DNA from: Serratia sp. PL17
Lineage (GTDB): Bacteria > Pseudomonadota > Gammaproteobacteria > Enterobacterales > Enterobacteriaceae
DNA length: 64,000 nt
Assembly: GCF_017832355.1 (NCBI RefSeq)
Contig: NZ_JAFIBY010000004.1
Span: 372,001-436,000 of the forward strand
Reading direction: 5' to 3'
In this document: piece by piece, positions 1 to 9,574 of the stretch
How positions within the stretch are numbered: position 1 is the stretch's first letter
How the letters are laid out: every line of letters begins with the position of its first letter
Notes under the pieces: generated by a model
The model's database searches: none
What the model saw: the letters and a program-made list of their open reading frames with translations, nothing else
Told to the model about the DNA's origin: nothing
Program-made: the position numbers and the translations under genes

Positions 1-146
1 ATCAGCAAGCGCAGGTGATTTTTGCCCAACAGGCTCCGCTGCTGCCACTGGCTAACGGCAAGGTGTTCTACGCCACCCGCAGCAACGTTAGCGGTTATGT
101 GGTTGACGTTAACGGCAGTGACTTTGCCAAAGCCAAGGTCAACTGA
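1..146 (+). CDS. C-terminal end of a peptide-type ABC substrate-binding protein (partial)
   Basis: The window opens inside a reading frame that stops with TGA at 144-146. The last 47 residues include PLLPLANGKVFYATRSNVSG and then YVVDVNGSDF. This matches the usual C-terminal pattern of family 5 periplasmic binding proteins (DppA/OppA/SapA type), where a late hydrophobic stretch is followed by a V-x-G-Y-V-V-D segment. Such proteins bind peptides or nickel in the periplasm for an ABC importer. The start and most of the gene lie left of the window, so substrate and exact family member cannot be told. Confidence 0.55.
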   Translation, partial: QQAQVIFAQQAPLLPLANGKVFYATRSNVSGYVVDVNGSDFAKAKVN

Positions 147-249
147 GTGTGACTGCCGCGCCGGATGAAATTCGCATCCGGCGCTTTCCTCGCCTGTAAC
201 ATTTCGTTACTCTCAGCAGCTAGACGATTTAACATCAAAAGGTAACCCG

Positions 250-789
250 GTGCAGAACTCTTATATGCCAATGCAGATCCGCCTGCACTGGTTGGTGGCG
301 ATCCTGCTGGTCGTGACCTGCACAACGATTGAGCTGAGAGGTTTTACCCTGCCAGGCACCCCGTTATGGTACGTGCTGGTCGTGACCCACTTCAGTTGCG
401 GCGTAACGGTCTTTGTCTTGATGATCGCCCGTCTGTTCCTGCGCTGGCGCCACACCAGCCCCGCTATTGCCCCTAAACCGGCAAAATGGCAAACCGGCGC
501 GGCTCATTTGGTGCATAGCCTGATTTACCTCTTACTGCTGACACTGCCGGTTCTGGGTGTCTATTCCCGCTATCTGGGCGGCAAAGAGTGGTTTCTATTC
601 GGTTTGCCAATGCCCTTTGCCGACGTTGCCGACCGCCCGCAGGCGCGGGCTATCATCGGCTGGCACAAGACGCTCGCCTCTTTTGGCTACTGGCTGATTG
701 GGCTGCATGCCGCCGCTGCGCTGTTCCATCACTACATCGTGAAGGACAACGCGCTGGTGCGGATGCTGCCGTGGTTAAATAAGCGCTAA
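250..789 (+). CDS. Cytochrome b561 family protein
   Basis: A 179-residue inner-membrane protein of the bacterial cytochrome b561 family (CybB-like, usual length about 175-190). These proteins carry two b hemes in a four-helix bundle and pass electrons between the quinone pool and periplasmic acceptors. Visible features are four hydrophobic segments and the conserved histidines: H13 in the IRLHWLVA start of helix 1, H47 in VVTHFSCGV, H86/H89 in AAHLVHSLIYLLLL, and histidines in GWHKTLASFGYW and LHAAAALFHH of the last two helices. The first codon is GTG with AAAGGTAA just upstream; an in-frame ATG five codons later is an alternative. It appears to be a single-gene unit following the binding-protein gene. 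Confidence 0.88.
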   Translation: MQNSYMPMQIRLHWLVAILLVVTCTTIELRGFTLPGTPLWYVLVVTHFSCGVTVFVLMIARLFLRWRHTSPAIAPKPAKWQTGAAHLVHSLIYLLLLTLPVLGVYSRYLGGKEWFLFGLPMPFADVADRPQARAIIGWHKTLASFGYWLIGLHAAAALFHHYIVKDNALVRMLPWLNKR

Positions 790-1327
790 CATCAAATGTT
801 AATAAACCGCCCTGCGGCTGATAGACCCTTGGTTAAAGGGCTGTTTATTACAGAGCGCCTATTCCAGGTAAGAAAATAATCAAAGCAATAATGACCACAT
901 GCATACATATCAATTGAAATAATAAATAACCTCATTAATTAGAGGAAGGCCTGATTGCAAGCTAACAGGGCTGACAAATTTACCGTAGATAAATATAACC
1001 CTTTGTAAGAAAATGAGTTATATCAACCCACCTACTCAACCTTGAATTCAAGATAAAAAATTCTTATATGTCGAGTTGTATCTATTCCAGATTTTGACTA
1101 AGGTTATTCATACAACGAATATGCCAGCCAACTGGCCAACAACGTTAAAATAACATTCATTTTATACAGCTTAAAAACGCCAGTTAATTTTCGGGTTAAC
1201 TCGTCATTTCTCATATTTATATGAGACGACAGAGTGCTGCCTATGACTTTATTAATTAGATCCCACCGACTACACACACAGGAAAGTTAATAAGGCTTTC
1301 CATTCATAAAAAGTCAGGAGAAAAGTA
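790..1327. other. 538-bp AT-rich intergenic region
   Basis: No convincing gene lies here. Just after the cytochrome gene, AATAAAC at 801-807 can pair with GTTTATT at 843-849 around GC-rich inner arms, a weak terminator candidate. The rest is AT-rich sequence of low coding potential leading into the next gene, which has an AGGAG ribosome site at about 1316. The base composition changes visibly here from the flanking backbone. Confidence 0.6.
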
Positions 1328-1867
1328 ATGAAAGTAATGACTGGCATTATTCTACCGACAGTTGCCGCCATCACTATGGTTGGTATGGCACAGGCAGCAG
1401 ACAGCAAACAACCGGTGACCGGCAAAGAGACGGTCACCCTGGAACACGTGCATGCCGTACAAGAAAATGGCAGCCCTGCACCCAAGCACGATGCCGCCTG
1501 TATGAAAGAGCTTTCGATGCCCACATCCAAGTATGTCGGCATGAAAGTCACCAGCGAATACACCGTTAACCCCAGCTCTATGATGATGTCCGCAAAATCT
1601 ATGCTGCCGTCCCCAATGGCCACGCAACCGATGGAGTTGACGATTGATTTATCGGCACTGGGTCTGGAAGGGGTTTATGCGTTTGGTGCCTTTAAACCCA
1701 GCGCTTTACCGCAGGACTATGTTTATTTCACCATCGGCAAAGATTTTAAAAACCCCGTCAGCACCTTTATGATTATTAATAAAGGCAAAGAATATAACTG
1801 CGTTATTTCCAGCTCAAACAAAGCGATGAGTAAAGAAGAACGCAAGCACCTTATGGTTAAGAAATAG
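1328..1867 (+). CDS. Secreted protein of unknown function, Met-rich
   Basis: I do not recognise a family for this 179-residue protein. Residues 1-23 form a clear Sec signal peptide (MKVMTGII, hydrophobic core, then GMAQA just before the cleavage site), so the mature protein should be periplasmic or secreted. The mature part has two cysteines (in DAACMKE and EYNCVISS) that could form a disulfide, and a methionine-rich middle with MMMSAKSM and PSPMATQPM; the N-terminal part has several histidines (LEHVHAV, PKHDAACM). The AGGAG ribosome site 9 bases upstream supports the start. It stands alone between an AT-rich gap and a small regulator. Met and His content could suggest metal binding, but that is only a guess. 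Confidence 0.7.
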   Translation: MKVMTGIILPTVAAITMVGMAQAADSKQPVTGKETVTLEHVHAVQENGSPAPKHDAACMKELSMPTSKYVGMKVTSEYTVNPSSMMMSAKSMLPSPMATQPMELTIDLSALGLEGVYAFGAFKPSALPQDYVYFTIGKDFKNPVSTFMIINKGKEYNCVISSSNKAMSKEERKHLMVKK

Positions 1868-2068
1868 CGTGGGATATTGATGGGTAATAATGGGGGCGTG
1901 GGTGGTGTTTACTGTCCAGCCCCCATGCTTAATAAGACGATAACGTCCGCAGGTACCGGCTTCGTTTATTCATCATAATTAATTCCTCTAGTTAACTGAT
2001 TGCTTAATAATCCTTTTCTGAGATAATTGCAGATATTCTGCTTTGGGATATCACTCGCGAAAAACGCC

Positions 2069-2308
2069 ATGACTTCAGTTTATTCAACCGAGTATCAATT
2101 AGTTATAAAAATACTTCGGGATGCTCGTATAGAAAAAGGCATCACTCAGGCTAAATTGGCCGAGGCGCTGGGCCGCCCGCAGTCCTTTATCGCCAAGGTT
2201 GAGAACGGCGAACGCAAGCTGGATGTGGTGGAGTTTGCTCTTATCGCCAGGCTGCTTGGGGTGGATGCTGGAGCGGTTATGGAACGGATTGGTGGGCGGG
2301 TTAAATGA
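2069..2308 (+). CDS. Small XRE-family helix-turn-helix regulator
   Basis: A 79-residue protein that is almost entirely one HTH_3/Cro-C1 domain. The helix-turn-helix runs through GITQAKLAEALGRPQSFIAK and then VENGERKLDVVEFALIARLLG, the classic pattern in which helix 3 (QSFIAKVENG) reads DNA. There is no second ligand or protease domain, so it is probably a simple dimeric repressor or antitoxin-like regulator. I chose the ATG at 2069; the same frame is open back to a TTG at 2027, which would add 14 poorly conserved residues. It lies 395 bp upstream of the AT-rich ATPase pair on the same strand and might control it, but its own base composition is like the backbone. Confidence 0.82.
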   Translation: MTSVYSTEYQLVIKILRDARIEKGITQAKLAEALGRPQSFIAKVENGERKLDVVEFALIARLLGVDAGAVMERIGGRVK

Positions 2309-2703
2309 TTGGAATATAAATATAAAATTCGTTTTAGAATGTCATTACTCTAACCATAAAAATCGCATCTCAGAAAACCATCACCAAGCAAATTATATTA
2401 TTAACAAGAAATTTGCACATCGAGTAAAAATAAGATAACAGCATGAGATAATTAAAAAACCATTAAAGCCATATACTTTATTTAGTGATGAAACAGCTTT
2501 GAAAATTACGTAAAACATAAGAAAAACGACACTCATTAACAACCAATGAAAATATAAAAACCAAAAACACATTACAAAGAATTTTCACTTCACCCACAAA
2601 AATTTAAATTTCACGATATCTTATAGATTTCATAATTAAAATCTAATTTCTTGCTTTTTTTAAAATATATATTAAAATCAATATGTTTTTAAAAGGAGCA
2701 CTT
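2309..2703. other. 395-bp very AT-rich intergenic region before the ATPase pair
   Basis: No gene is supported. The sequence is dominated by A and T, with many short runs, and marks the left side of the foreign-looking block. A plausible promoter for the ATPase gene lies at its right end, with TTGCTT at about 2652 and AT-rich hexamers around 2665-2675. The ribosome site AAAAGGAG at 2691-2698 precedes the ATG at 2704. Confidence 0.5.
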
Positions 2704-4137
2704 ATGTTGACTAATATTTCCATAAAGAATTTTAAATCATTTTCTGGCACTCAATCCCTAGACTTAGCTCCAATAACACTTATCTTCGGACCAAATTCCT
2801 CTGGGAAAAGCACGATTATACAATCGCTGCTAGGTATGAAACAAACGCTGTCAACTCCACAAAAACAAGCCGGGTTCATAGCTAATGGGTCATGTTTAGA
2901 CCTAAATTCATTTGTATCTTTAATTCACGGTCATGACGTTGGAAAAGAGATTGAGCTTTCATTTTCATTTACATACAATTTAAGCGCTCAGGAATACCAA
3001 GATATCTTCTCGGAAAGGCAATTTCTTGCATCATCTGATATTAGAAAAGTAGGATTCACGTATGCTCACAAAGAAAAAAGTGAAGATGACATCTCATCAT
3101 GCTTTCTAAAGGAGTTCAAATATGAAATTTCAAATAGCTCAGACAAAGAAAACAAATTAAAATTAAATATTATAAAAGGGGATAAGAACTTCACATCAGA
3201 ACTAAGTGAGAATTACTATGGTGATAGTGCGACTATAAGATCACTTTCTTCATTCATATTAAAAAGGATAGAGAGAATTTCTGATGATAACTCTAGCATT
3301 CTAAATAAAATGATTATTAAATCAATTAATAAAAATATTTTTAAAGTCAATAAAAACGTCTCCATTCCAATGACATTACATGGTGAAACGTTCTCTGATT
3401 TCACTAATAATTATCTTGGAATACTATCTAATGAGGTATCTCATGAATTTAACAGCATAAAATATTTAGGGCCATTAAGAACCACACCAAAGAGATTTTA
3501 TTTATCCGGAAAGGATAATGCAGTGAAAATGAAAGGAGAAAGTAATCTAGGCGGCGAACTCTATGAATCCGGGAGTGAAGTTGTTAAAGAAATAAACAAA
3601 TGGATGAAATCATTTGAAATACCTTATGAATTATCCGTGAAAAATTTCGGTAGTGAAATAAGCGGCGATATAATATCAATAGTATTAAAAGATGAACGAA
3701 ACGATACACTAGTCACACCAATGGATGTTGGGTTTGGAATAGGGCAGGTCCTCCCAATAATTACAGATGCCATCATATCCAGAAATAATACATTATGCGT
3801 TGAGCAACCAGAAATACATTTGCACCCGAGATTACAAGCCCATTTAGCAGATCTTTTTATTGACTCTGTATTAGCCGAAAACAAAAACAAGAATGGGGCA
3901 CAAAAGACAAAGAATCAATGGATAATAGAAACCCATAGCGAATCCTTAATCCTGAGAATGCAAAGAAGAATTAGAGAGAAAAAAATAAACAAAGAACTTG
4001 TAAAGGTATATTATGTGACGGCTGAAAATGAAGGTTCTAAGATAATTAACTTACCTTTAGATGATGATGGTGATTTTACCGCTCATTGGCCACATGGATT
4101 TTTTGATGAAAGAGTCAGCGAGATCTTTGGAGGGTAA
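2704..4137 (+). CDS. OLD/DUF3696-like AAA ATPase, candidate defence protein
   Basis: A 477-residue ATPase of the SMC/OLD-like type. Residues 1-36 read MLTNISIKNFKSF then GPNSSGKS, the N-terminal beta strand and Walker A of this class. Near residue 366 CVEQPEIHLHPRLQAHL is the ABC-type Walker B with D-loop, and near 408 IETHSESLILRMQRRI is the H-loop. The last part (DDDGDFTAHWPHGFFDERVSEI) has the W-P-x-G-F-F-x-E-R ending typical of DUF3696 ATPases. No Toprim nuclease domain is visible, so a nuclease or effector must come from elsewhere, most likely the next gene, which starts 1 base after this stop. The strong AAAAGGAG site decides for ATG 2704 over an in-frame start 21 bases upstream. The gene is much AT-richer than its neighbours, a sign of transfer. 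Confidence 0.85.
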   Translation: MLTNISIKNFKSFSGTQSLDLAPITLIFGPNSSGKSTIIQSLLGMKQTLSTPQKQAGFIANGSCLDLNSFVSLIHGHDVGKEIELSFSFTYNLSAQEYQDIFSERQFLASSDIRKVGFTYAHKEKSEDDISSCFLKEFKYEISNSSDKENKLKLNIIKGDKNFTSELSENYYGDSATIRSLSSFILKRIERISDDNSSILNKMIIKSINKNIFKVNKNVSIPMTLHGETFSDFTNNYLGILSNEVSHEFNSIKYLGPLRTTPKRFYLSGKDNAVKMKGESNLGGELYESGSEVVKEINKWMKSFEIPYELSVKNFGSEISGDIISIVLKDERNDTLVTPMDVGFGIGQVLPIITDAIISRNNTLCVEQPEIHLHPRLQAHLADLFIDSVLAENKNKNGAQKTKNQWIIETHSESLILRMQRRIREKKINKELVKVYYVTAENEGSKIINLPLDDDGDFTAHWPHGFFDERVSEIFGG

Positions 4138-4138
4138 C

Positions 4139-5119
4139 ATGTTAACTGAGTTTCATTTCGATGAAGATTTCTTAGCAGCTAATGATCTCAACGGCAAAAA
4201 CTCCAACATGGTGAACAATATGCTGTTAGATTTTTGGTTAGAAAGAGGTTGTTTATTATATCCATTCTCAGAATTAAAAAACTACCAAGAATGGGAAGAT
4301 ACAATACCCGCAAAGTATTCCAAAAAATGGGTTACAGCTTTAACTCATGCTAGAACATATGATATCAGTAAATTATATAAAAAAACGGTATCCTTTGAAA
4401 ATATTAATCAACTTGAATCTCTATATAAACCTACAGGGCTAGAGCTTATTCTAGTACCAAATGAATTTACTTCACTTGGTTTACTTGATGAAAACGATAG
4501 TATAGTTTTTGAAAGTTTAGAAATTTCAAAAATAAATGGCTTGCTAAAAAGTAACTCTTACTCAAAAAGTATAACACTATGCAATCAAGGTATAAAGGTT
4601 GGCGATGAAATAGAAAAAATATGGATGTTGCAATTTCAAAAAACAGCCAAGTATTCAAAGGTAATAACTATAATTGATCGCTATTTTGGCGCAAATCTCT
4701 CTGAAGATATTGGTAGACATAAAAGAGAGGTGGCGCTTGACCGATTCGTAAAGTTGTTAAGCCGGGAGGGTCGTAAATTCAACATTACAATTTGTACAGT
4801 TGGTGGAGAGCGTGATTCTGAACTGTACAATGAAATAACCAATTACTTAAGAAAAAAAATTGCTTCGAATATTCAATTTAAAAATACAATATCAAATATT
4901 ACAATATTTTCGTGTGATGACAAAAATTTTCAGAAGTTTGGTCACGATAGATTTATATGCTTTGATAATATAGTATATGAAATAGGAAAAGGATTTGATA
5001 TTTTCAGAGATCTACCATTATTCTCTTCAACATTATCGATAAAAAGTAGCTCTCACTCTAACTTCAAATATTCTTTAGGTGAGTTATTATCTCGGCGTCT
5101 ATGGACTGAAGAGTTTTAG
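4139..5119 (+). CDS. Unknown protein with PLD-like motifs, partner of the AAA ATPase
   Basis: A 326-residue protein I cannot place in a named family. The ATG at 4139 follows GGAGGG at 4130-4134, embedded in the end of the ATPase gene, so the two are translationally coupled. The C-terminal half carries a pattern seen in PLD-like (one-HKD) nuclease folds of defence loci: VITIIDRYFG near residue 178, and near residue 268 FGHDRFICFDN, followed by a strand reading IVYEIGKGFDIF. This recalls the H-D-R-F-x-x-x-D segment in which the histidine would be catalytic. The N-terminal half (EFHFDEDFLAAN, WTxEF-like end) has no motif I recognise. Like the ATPase gene it is strongly AT-rich. An effector role is inferred from motifs and pairing only. 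Confidence 0.7.
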   Translation: MLTEFHFDEDFLAANDLNGKNSNMVNNMLLDFWLERGCLLYPFSELKNYQEWEDTIPAKYSKKWVTALTHARTYDISKLYKKTVSFENINQLESLYKPTGLELILVPNEFTSLGLLDENDSIVFESLEISKINGLLKSNSYSKSITLCNQGIKVGDEIEKIWMLQFQKTAKYSKVITIIDRYFGANLSEDIGRHKREVALDRFVKLLSREGRKFNITICTVGGERDSELYNEITNYLRKKIASNIQFKNTISNITIFSCDDKNFQKFGHDRFICFDNIVYEIGKGFDIFRDLPLFSSTLSIKSSSHSNFKYSLGELLSRRLWTEEF

Positions 5120-5228
5120 TTTAAAATTAAAAATTTCCGCTTGGAATAAATAACTATTTTAATTTATGAAAGCAATTAAATTAACTATCGGAGTAAAACA
5201 TAATCATAGAAAAAAACATACCGTTACT

Positions 5229-5252
5229 AGGGGCGCAACATGCTGCGCCCCT
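5229..5252. terminator. GC-rich hairpin downstream of proA
   Basis: AGGGGCGCA at 5229-5237 pairs with TGCGCCCCT at 5244-5252 around a 6-base loop. It lies between the convergent PLD-like gene and proA. Read on the minus strand a run of seven T follows about ten bases later, so it may end proA transcripts. Confidence 0.55.
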
Positions 5253-5270
5253 ACATTAAACCTAAACACC

Positions 5271-5311
5271 GAACCTAACGTTAACTGCGAACCTAACGTT
5301 AACTGCGAACC
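5271..5311. repeat. 18-bp tandem duplication across the proA stop codon
   Basis: GAACCTAACGTTAACTGC occurs at 5271-5288 and again at 5289-5306, with a third partial copy GAACC at 5307-5311. The proA stop codon (TTA on this strand, 5299-5301) lies inside the second copy, so the duplication added a second stop just downstream. Confidence 0.85.
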
Positions 5312-6552
5312 AAATCGTCGCCATAACCGATCCACTTATAGGTGGTCAGTGCGTCCAGGCCCATTGGGCCGCGGGCATGCAGTTTCTGGGTGCTGACGGC
5401 CACTTCTGCGCCCAGGCCAAACTGGCCGCCGTCGGTGAAGCGGGTGCTGGCGTTGACGTATACCGCGCTAGAGTCCACTGCGCGCACAAAGTGCTCGGCG
5501 CTGCTCAGTGAGCGGGTGAGGATCGCGTCGGAGTGGCTGGTGCCGTGGGTACGGATATGGTCGATGGCCTGATCGATGTCATCCACCAGCGCCACGTTCA
5601 GGTCCAGCGACAGCCATTCGTCGTCATAATCCTCCGCCGCTACCGCCACCACCGTTGCCGGGCCGTCTTGCAACAGCGGCATCGCGTTCTCTGCGGCATG
5701 CAGAGTGACGCCAACTGCAGCCATTCGGGTGCTCAGCGCAGGCAGGAACTCGGCAGCGATATTACGGTTCACCAGCAACGTCTCCAGCGAGTTACAGGCG
5801 CTTGGACGTTGGATTTTGGCATTCTCGATGACCGTCAATGCCTTGTCGAAATCAACGCTGTCGTCAACGTAGGTGTGGCAAACACCGATACCGCCGGTGA
5901 TCACCGGAATGGTCGACTGTTCACGGCACAGCTTGTGCAAGCCAGCACCACCGCGTGGGATCAGCATATCGACGTAACGATCCAGACGCAGCAGCTCATT
6001 CACCAGTGCGCGATCCGGGCTTTCAATCGCCTGCACCGCTGCAGCCGGCAGGCCGCACTGTTCCAGCGCCTGCTGGATCACTTTCACTGTCGCCTGGTTG
6101 GTGTGGTGCGTTTCTTTGCCGCCACGCAGGATCACTGCATTCCCGGTTTTCAGGCACAGGCTGGCGACGTCGATGGTGACGTTCGGCCGCGCTTCATAAA
6201 TCACGCCAATCACGCCGAGCGGCACGCGGCGACGCTCCAGCTTCAGCCCGCTGTCCAGCAGGCTGCCGTCCAATACGTGGCCGACCGGGTCGTTCAAACG
6301 GCACACCTGGCGCACGTCGTTGGCGATCGCTGCCAGCCGCGCCGGGGTCAGCAACAGGCGATCGAGCAGCGCTTCGGTCATCCCGCTGGCGCGTGCCTGT
6401 GCCATGTCCTGTTCATTAGCCTGTAAAATCACTTCGCTTTCGGCTTCCAGTCTGTCGGCGATCACCGACAACACCTGATTTTTCTTTGCCGTGCTCAGCA
6501 CCGCCAGTTGCCAGGAAGCCTGTTTGGCGGCCTTCCCCATTTGCTCTAGCAT
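5299..6552 (-). CDS. proA: Gamma-glutamyl phosphate reductase
   Basis: Second enzyme of proline synthesis: reduces gamma-glutamyl phosphate to glutamate semialdehyde with NADPH in the cytoplasm. The 417-residue length equals that of E. coli ProA, and long blocks are identical in pattern, such as [27 protein letters not shown] and the C-terminal [16 protein letters not shown]. The catalytic cysteine of the aldehyde dehydrogenase fold is in [11 protein letters not shown] near residue 255. I use ATG 6552, which has TAAGGAG 6 bases upstream, over a GTG two codons earlier. It follows proB by 9 bases, so the two form the usual proBA operon. Confidence 0.97.
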   Translation of the reverse strand: MLEQMGKAAKQASWQLAVLSTAKKNQVLSVIADRLEAESEVILQANEQDMAQARASGMTEALLDRLLLTPARLAAIANDVRQVCRLNDPVGHVLDGSLLDSGLKLERRRVPLGVIGVIYEARPNVTIDVASLCLKTGNAVILRGGKETHHTNQATVKVIQQALEQCGLPAAAVQAIESPDRALVNELLRLDRYVDMLIPRGGAGLHKLCREQSTIPVITGGIGVCHTYVDDSVDFDKALTVIENAKIQRPSACNSLETLLVNRNIAAEFLPALSTRMAAVGVTLHAAENAMPLLQDGPATVVAVAAEDYDDEWLSLDLNVALVDDIDQAIDHIRTHGTSHSDAILTRSLSSAEHFVRAVDSSAVYVNASTRFTDGGQFGLGAEVAVSTQKLHARGPMGLDALTTYKWIGYGDDLVRS

Positions 6553-6561
6553 GCTCACTCC

Positions 6562-7665
6562 TTAACTGACTATCATATCGTCGCGGTGCACTGCCACCGG
6601 GCCGTATTCATAACCGAGAATTTCGCTGATTTCCTGTGAGTGATGCCCGGCAATCATGCGCATCGCGTCGCTGTTGTAGCGGCTGACGCCGTGCGCCAGA
6701 TCGCGCCCCGCCAGGTTGCGAATGCGGATCACTTCACCACGGGAGAAATCGCCTTTAACTTCGCGGATGCCCTTCGGCAGCAACGAACTGCCACGCGCCA
6801 TAATGGCGTCGACGGCACCGTCGTCTACGGTGATCTCGCCGGCCGGTGGTGCACCAAAGATCCAACGTTTGCGGTTTTCCAGCGGGGTTTCCAGCGCATG
6901 GAAACGCGTGCCCACCGGTTTGCCTTCAATCACGTCGCCCACGACGCCTGGCTTGCTGCCGGCGGCGATGATCACGTCGATACCGGCGCGGCAGGCCACG
7001 TCAGCGGCTTGCAGTTTGGTCCCCATACCGCCGGTACCCAGGCCGGAAACGCTGTCGCCAGCGATGGCGCGCAGTGCGTCGTCGATGCCGTGCACTTCAC
7101 GGATGAGCTCCGCCTGCGGGTTGTTACGTGGGTCTGCGGTGTATAACCCCTGCTGATCGGTCAGCAACAACAGCTTATCGGCCCCGGCTAGGATCGCCGC
7201 CAATGCCGACAGATTATCGTTGTCGCCCACCTTGATTTCTGCGGTCGCGACCGCGTCATTCTCATTGATTACCGGCACGATACGGTTGTCCAGCAGCGCC
7301 GTCATGGTGTCGCGTGCGTTGAGGAAGCGTTCACGGTCTTCCAGATCGGCACGCGTCAGCAGCATCTGCCCGACGTGGATACCGTAAATGGAAAACAGTT
7401 GTTCCCACAGTTGGATCAACCGGCTCTGCCCAACCGCCGCCAGCAGCTGCTTGGAGGCGATGGTGGCGGGGAGTTCGGGGTAACCCAAATGCTCGCGCCC
7501 GGCGGCAATCGCGCCGGAAGTCACGATAACGATGCGGTGACCCGCTGCATGCTGTTGTGCGCACTGGCGTACCAGTTCGACAATATGGGCACGGTTAAGA
7601 CGCAGCGAACCGCCGGTCAACACGCTGGTGCCCAATTTCACAACCAGTGTCTGGCTGCCGTTCAT
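6562..7665 (-). CDS. proB: Glutamate 5-kinase
   Basis: First and feedback-controlled step of proline synthesis: ATP-dependent phosphorylation of glutamate. The 367-residue protein has an amino acid kinase domain starting with [16 protein letters not shown] and containing [20 protein letters not shown], the substrate and magnesium loop, followed by a C-terminal PUA domain from about residue 275 ([18 protein letters not shown], then [11 protein letters not shown]). The start ATG 7665 gives exactly the E. coli length; an upstream in-frame extension of 26 residues is not conserved. It is the first gene of proBA. Proline inhibition of the kinase is known for the family. Confidence 0.97.
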   Translation of the reverse strand: MNGSQTLVVKLGTSVLTGGSLRLNRAHIVELVRQCAQQHAAGHRIVIVTSGAIAAGREHLGYPELPATIASKQLLAAVGQSRLIQLWEQLFSIYGIHVGQMLLTRADLEDRERFLNARDTMTALLDNRIVPVINENDAVATAEIKVGDNDNLSALAAILAGADKLLLLTDQQGLYTADPRNNPQAELIREVHGIDDALRAIAGDSVSGLGTGGMGTKLQAADVACRAGIDVIIAAGSKPGVVGDVIEGKPVGTRFHALETPLENRKRWIFGAPPAGEITVDDGAVDAIMARGSSLLPKGIREVKGDFSRGEVIRIRNLAGRDLAHGVSRYNSDAMRMIAGHHSQEISEILGYEYGPVAVHRDDMIVS

Positions 7666-7780
7666 AGTGTTTCTGCCGTATAAGATGAGAAGAATAATAC
7701 TAGGGACTTTGTAACAGGAGAGACGCGTTATGCCAACAGGCACAACGCGAAATCAGCAGAATACTTGTGGTCAAACGGGG

Positions 7781-8182
7781 TCAGGCGGAAAGTTTAATCA
7801 GTTTTTCTTTGAAATCAGCGGCGGGCTCTAACGTCAGTTCCATTGTGTTCAGCAGTTCGCCCAGGCGGCGGTGGAAATCACGCAGGGTAGTTTCCAGCTT
7901 GGTTTTGACTTCAGTATCTTTAATCTTTTCCGGCGTCCAATGCCCTTCTTTATCAAACAGGCCGAACTGATAGGCGTAGGTGAAGCGCGTATCTTCAGCA
8001 TGCAGTTCGATCCACCAGCCCCAGAACTCGCGTTTCTCTGGTGCGGGCTTAACATTGACGCAAACGGCTAAACAATCAAAGAAAAAACGGTCGTTCTCAC
8101 ACTGCCCTTCACGCAGATACGGCCCCAAGCTGGCGAAACGTTTCATTAGTCGGCTTTTAGGGTGACCACTCGGTAACGTCAT
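7781..8182 (-). CDS. crl: Sigma-S-binding protein Crl
   Basis: Crl binds the stationary-phase sigma factor RpoS and favours its assembly with core RNA polymerase. The 133 residues equal E. coli Crl in length. Conserved parts include [21 protein letters not shown] at the start, [16 protein letters not shown], and EFWGWWIEL with [12 protein letters not shown]. It lies between proB and frsA, the same neighbourhood as in other enterobacteria, with its own start and no overlap. Confidence 0.96.
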   Translation of the reverse strand: MTLPSGHPKSRLMKRFASLGPYLREGQCENDRFFFDCLAVCVNVKPAPEKREFWGWWIELHAEDTRFTYAYQFGLFDKEGHWTPEKIKDTEVKTKLETTLRDFHRRLGELLNTMELTLEPAADFKEKLIKLSA

Positions 8183-8242
8183 TCTTTAACCTCCTCAATG
8201 TAGACCACTCTTTTTAACAAATTGTTAAAATTTAGCAACTAT

Positions 8243-9490
8243 TTAACGCATTTTATCTTTCATCCAATGTGTCATCTGTAGCAATGCCTTGTGGAAACTG
8301 CTGTAGACAGGCGCGCGCGGTATGGCGATCAGCTTGCCGTCCATAGAAGACGACGCGATCAGTTGCGCTTCCTCTTTCGGGCTGAGGGGATCTTGATCCC
8401 AGTAACCGGCCAACATCGGCGTCGGACAGCGGCGGCCCAACAATCCCTGGGTTTTCAGCGAATAACTGTTCAGCTCAATCTTCAACACGTTATCCGACGC
8501 GTTGGCCATGCCCATGCGGCTGGCCAGCACGTCCATATACATATCCGGCACGTGTCGCTGCGTGTTGATGTCGCACAACAAGCGGTGCACCACCGGCCCC
8601 AGACAAGCCACACCCCGCAGCCGCTGCGGCTCCAGGTAGGCAAGACGGACGGCGACGTTGGCGCCGAAACGGAAGCCAAACGCCGTCACCCGCTGATGAT
8701 CAACCCACGGCACCGAGGCCAGTTGAGTGAGCACCTGCTGGTGCAGGAAGCTGGAATCTTGCGTGAGTTTCCACTTATAAGAAGAACCGATAGAAGGCAT
8801 ATCAATGGTCAGCATGGCAATGCCATGCGGTGCCAGATAGTCGCGGAAAAAGCGGTGATAATCGGTCTGTAACGTGTCCAAACTGCCGCACATCAGTACC
8901 GTTGGGAACGGCGCTTCGCCTTTCTCTGGCATATGCAGGAACCCGGTGATACTGCTGCCGCCCTCAATGCGGAACTCCAGCTCTTTCAACTGGTACGGCA
9001 GTAACAGCGCGGCCTCTTCGTAGGCCCGACAGGACAGCGCTTCAGCCTGTTCGGCCAGCTCATCCCCTTTCAGATGCGGGTAACCGGCGATGCTGTAAAA
9101 ATTGGCGGCGTTCAGCCAGTGCTGCCCACCGATCAGGGGATCTTGCTGTTCCAGCGCGCTCTGCTGCCAGCGCATGCCCTGGTGTACCCACTCGTAGATC
9201 CAGTTGCCGTTACGGTAACCGACCACGGTATCGAGCCACTTGTCGTTGGTGTGTTCCACATCTGCGACCGCAATGCGCGCCAGCACTTCGTTGATCTCGA
9301 TCGGATCGACACCGCGCCAGGTCCACAGCAGGGGGTTAAGCATGCGATACCAGTTACTGACGGTATTGCCTTCTAGCGTGGAATGCAGCTCTGCACTGAC
9401 TTTGTTGCGCGCACGCATGACCAGTGTCGAGGTCTCTGGGTGCTTAAATGAGGGTTTAAACAGGATTTCAGAAAGGTTGGCCTGTGCCAT
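8243..9490 (-). CDS. frsA: Esterase FrsA (fermentation/respiration switch protein)
   Basis: A 415-residue alpha/beta hydrolase of the FrsA (YafA) family, cytoplasmic. In E. coli the protein was found to bind unphosphorylated enzyme IIA-Glc and to influence the balance between fermentation and respiration. The N-terminal [20 protein letters not shown] is diagnostic. The hydrolase core contains [30 protein letters not shown] and [17 protein letters not shown], where the usual G-x-S-x-G nucleophile elbow reads G-F-R-F-G, so a classic serine nucleophile is not apparent at that place. Start at ATG 9490 preceded by GGAGG; an upstream extension is not conserved. Neighbour of crl as in E. coli. Confidence 0.93.
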   Translation of the reverse strand: MAQANLSEILFKPSFKHPETSTLVMRARNKVSAELHSTLEGNTVSNWYRMLNPLLWTWRGVDPIEINEVLARIAVADVEHTNDKWLDTVVGYRNGNWIYEWVHQGMRWQQSALEQQDPLIGGQHWLNAANFYSIAGYPHLKGDELAEQAEALSCRAYEEAALLLPYQLKELEFRIEGGSSITGFLHMPEKGEAPFPTVLMCGSLDTLQTDYHRFFRDYLAPHGIAMLTIDMPSIGSSYKWKLTQDSSFLHQQVLTQLASVPWVDHQRVTAFGFRFGANVAVRLAYLEPQRLRGVACLGPVVHRLLCDINTQRHVPDMYMDVLASRMGMANASDNVLKIELNSYSLKTQGLLGRRCPTPMLAGYWDQDPLSPKEEAQLIASSSMDGKLIAIPRAPVYSSFHKALLQMTHWMKDKMR

Positions 9491-9574
9491 GGTAACAACA
9501 GCCTCCGTAAATCTGGCCGTAGGCCGCAAACAGCCTACTAATTAACTCGAGGTAGTGTACCGAACTCTGGCGCG

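Noticed and set aside
5166..5396. Plus-strand reading frame with repeated NVNCEPN units
   Set aside because: It is the 18-bp DNA repeat read on the strand opposite the proA end; no ribosome site and no wider conservation expected.
5533..6426. Long 297-codon plus-strand frame opposite proA
   Set aside because: Composition is that of an antisense shadow of a GC-rich gene, and proA is certain.
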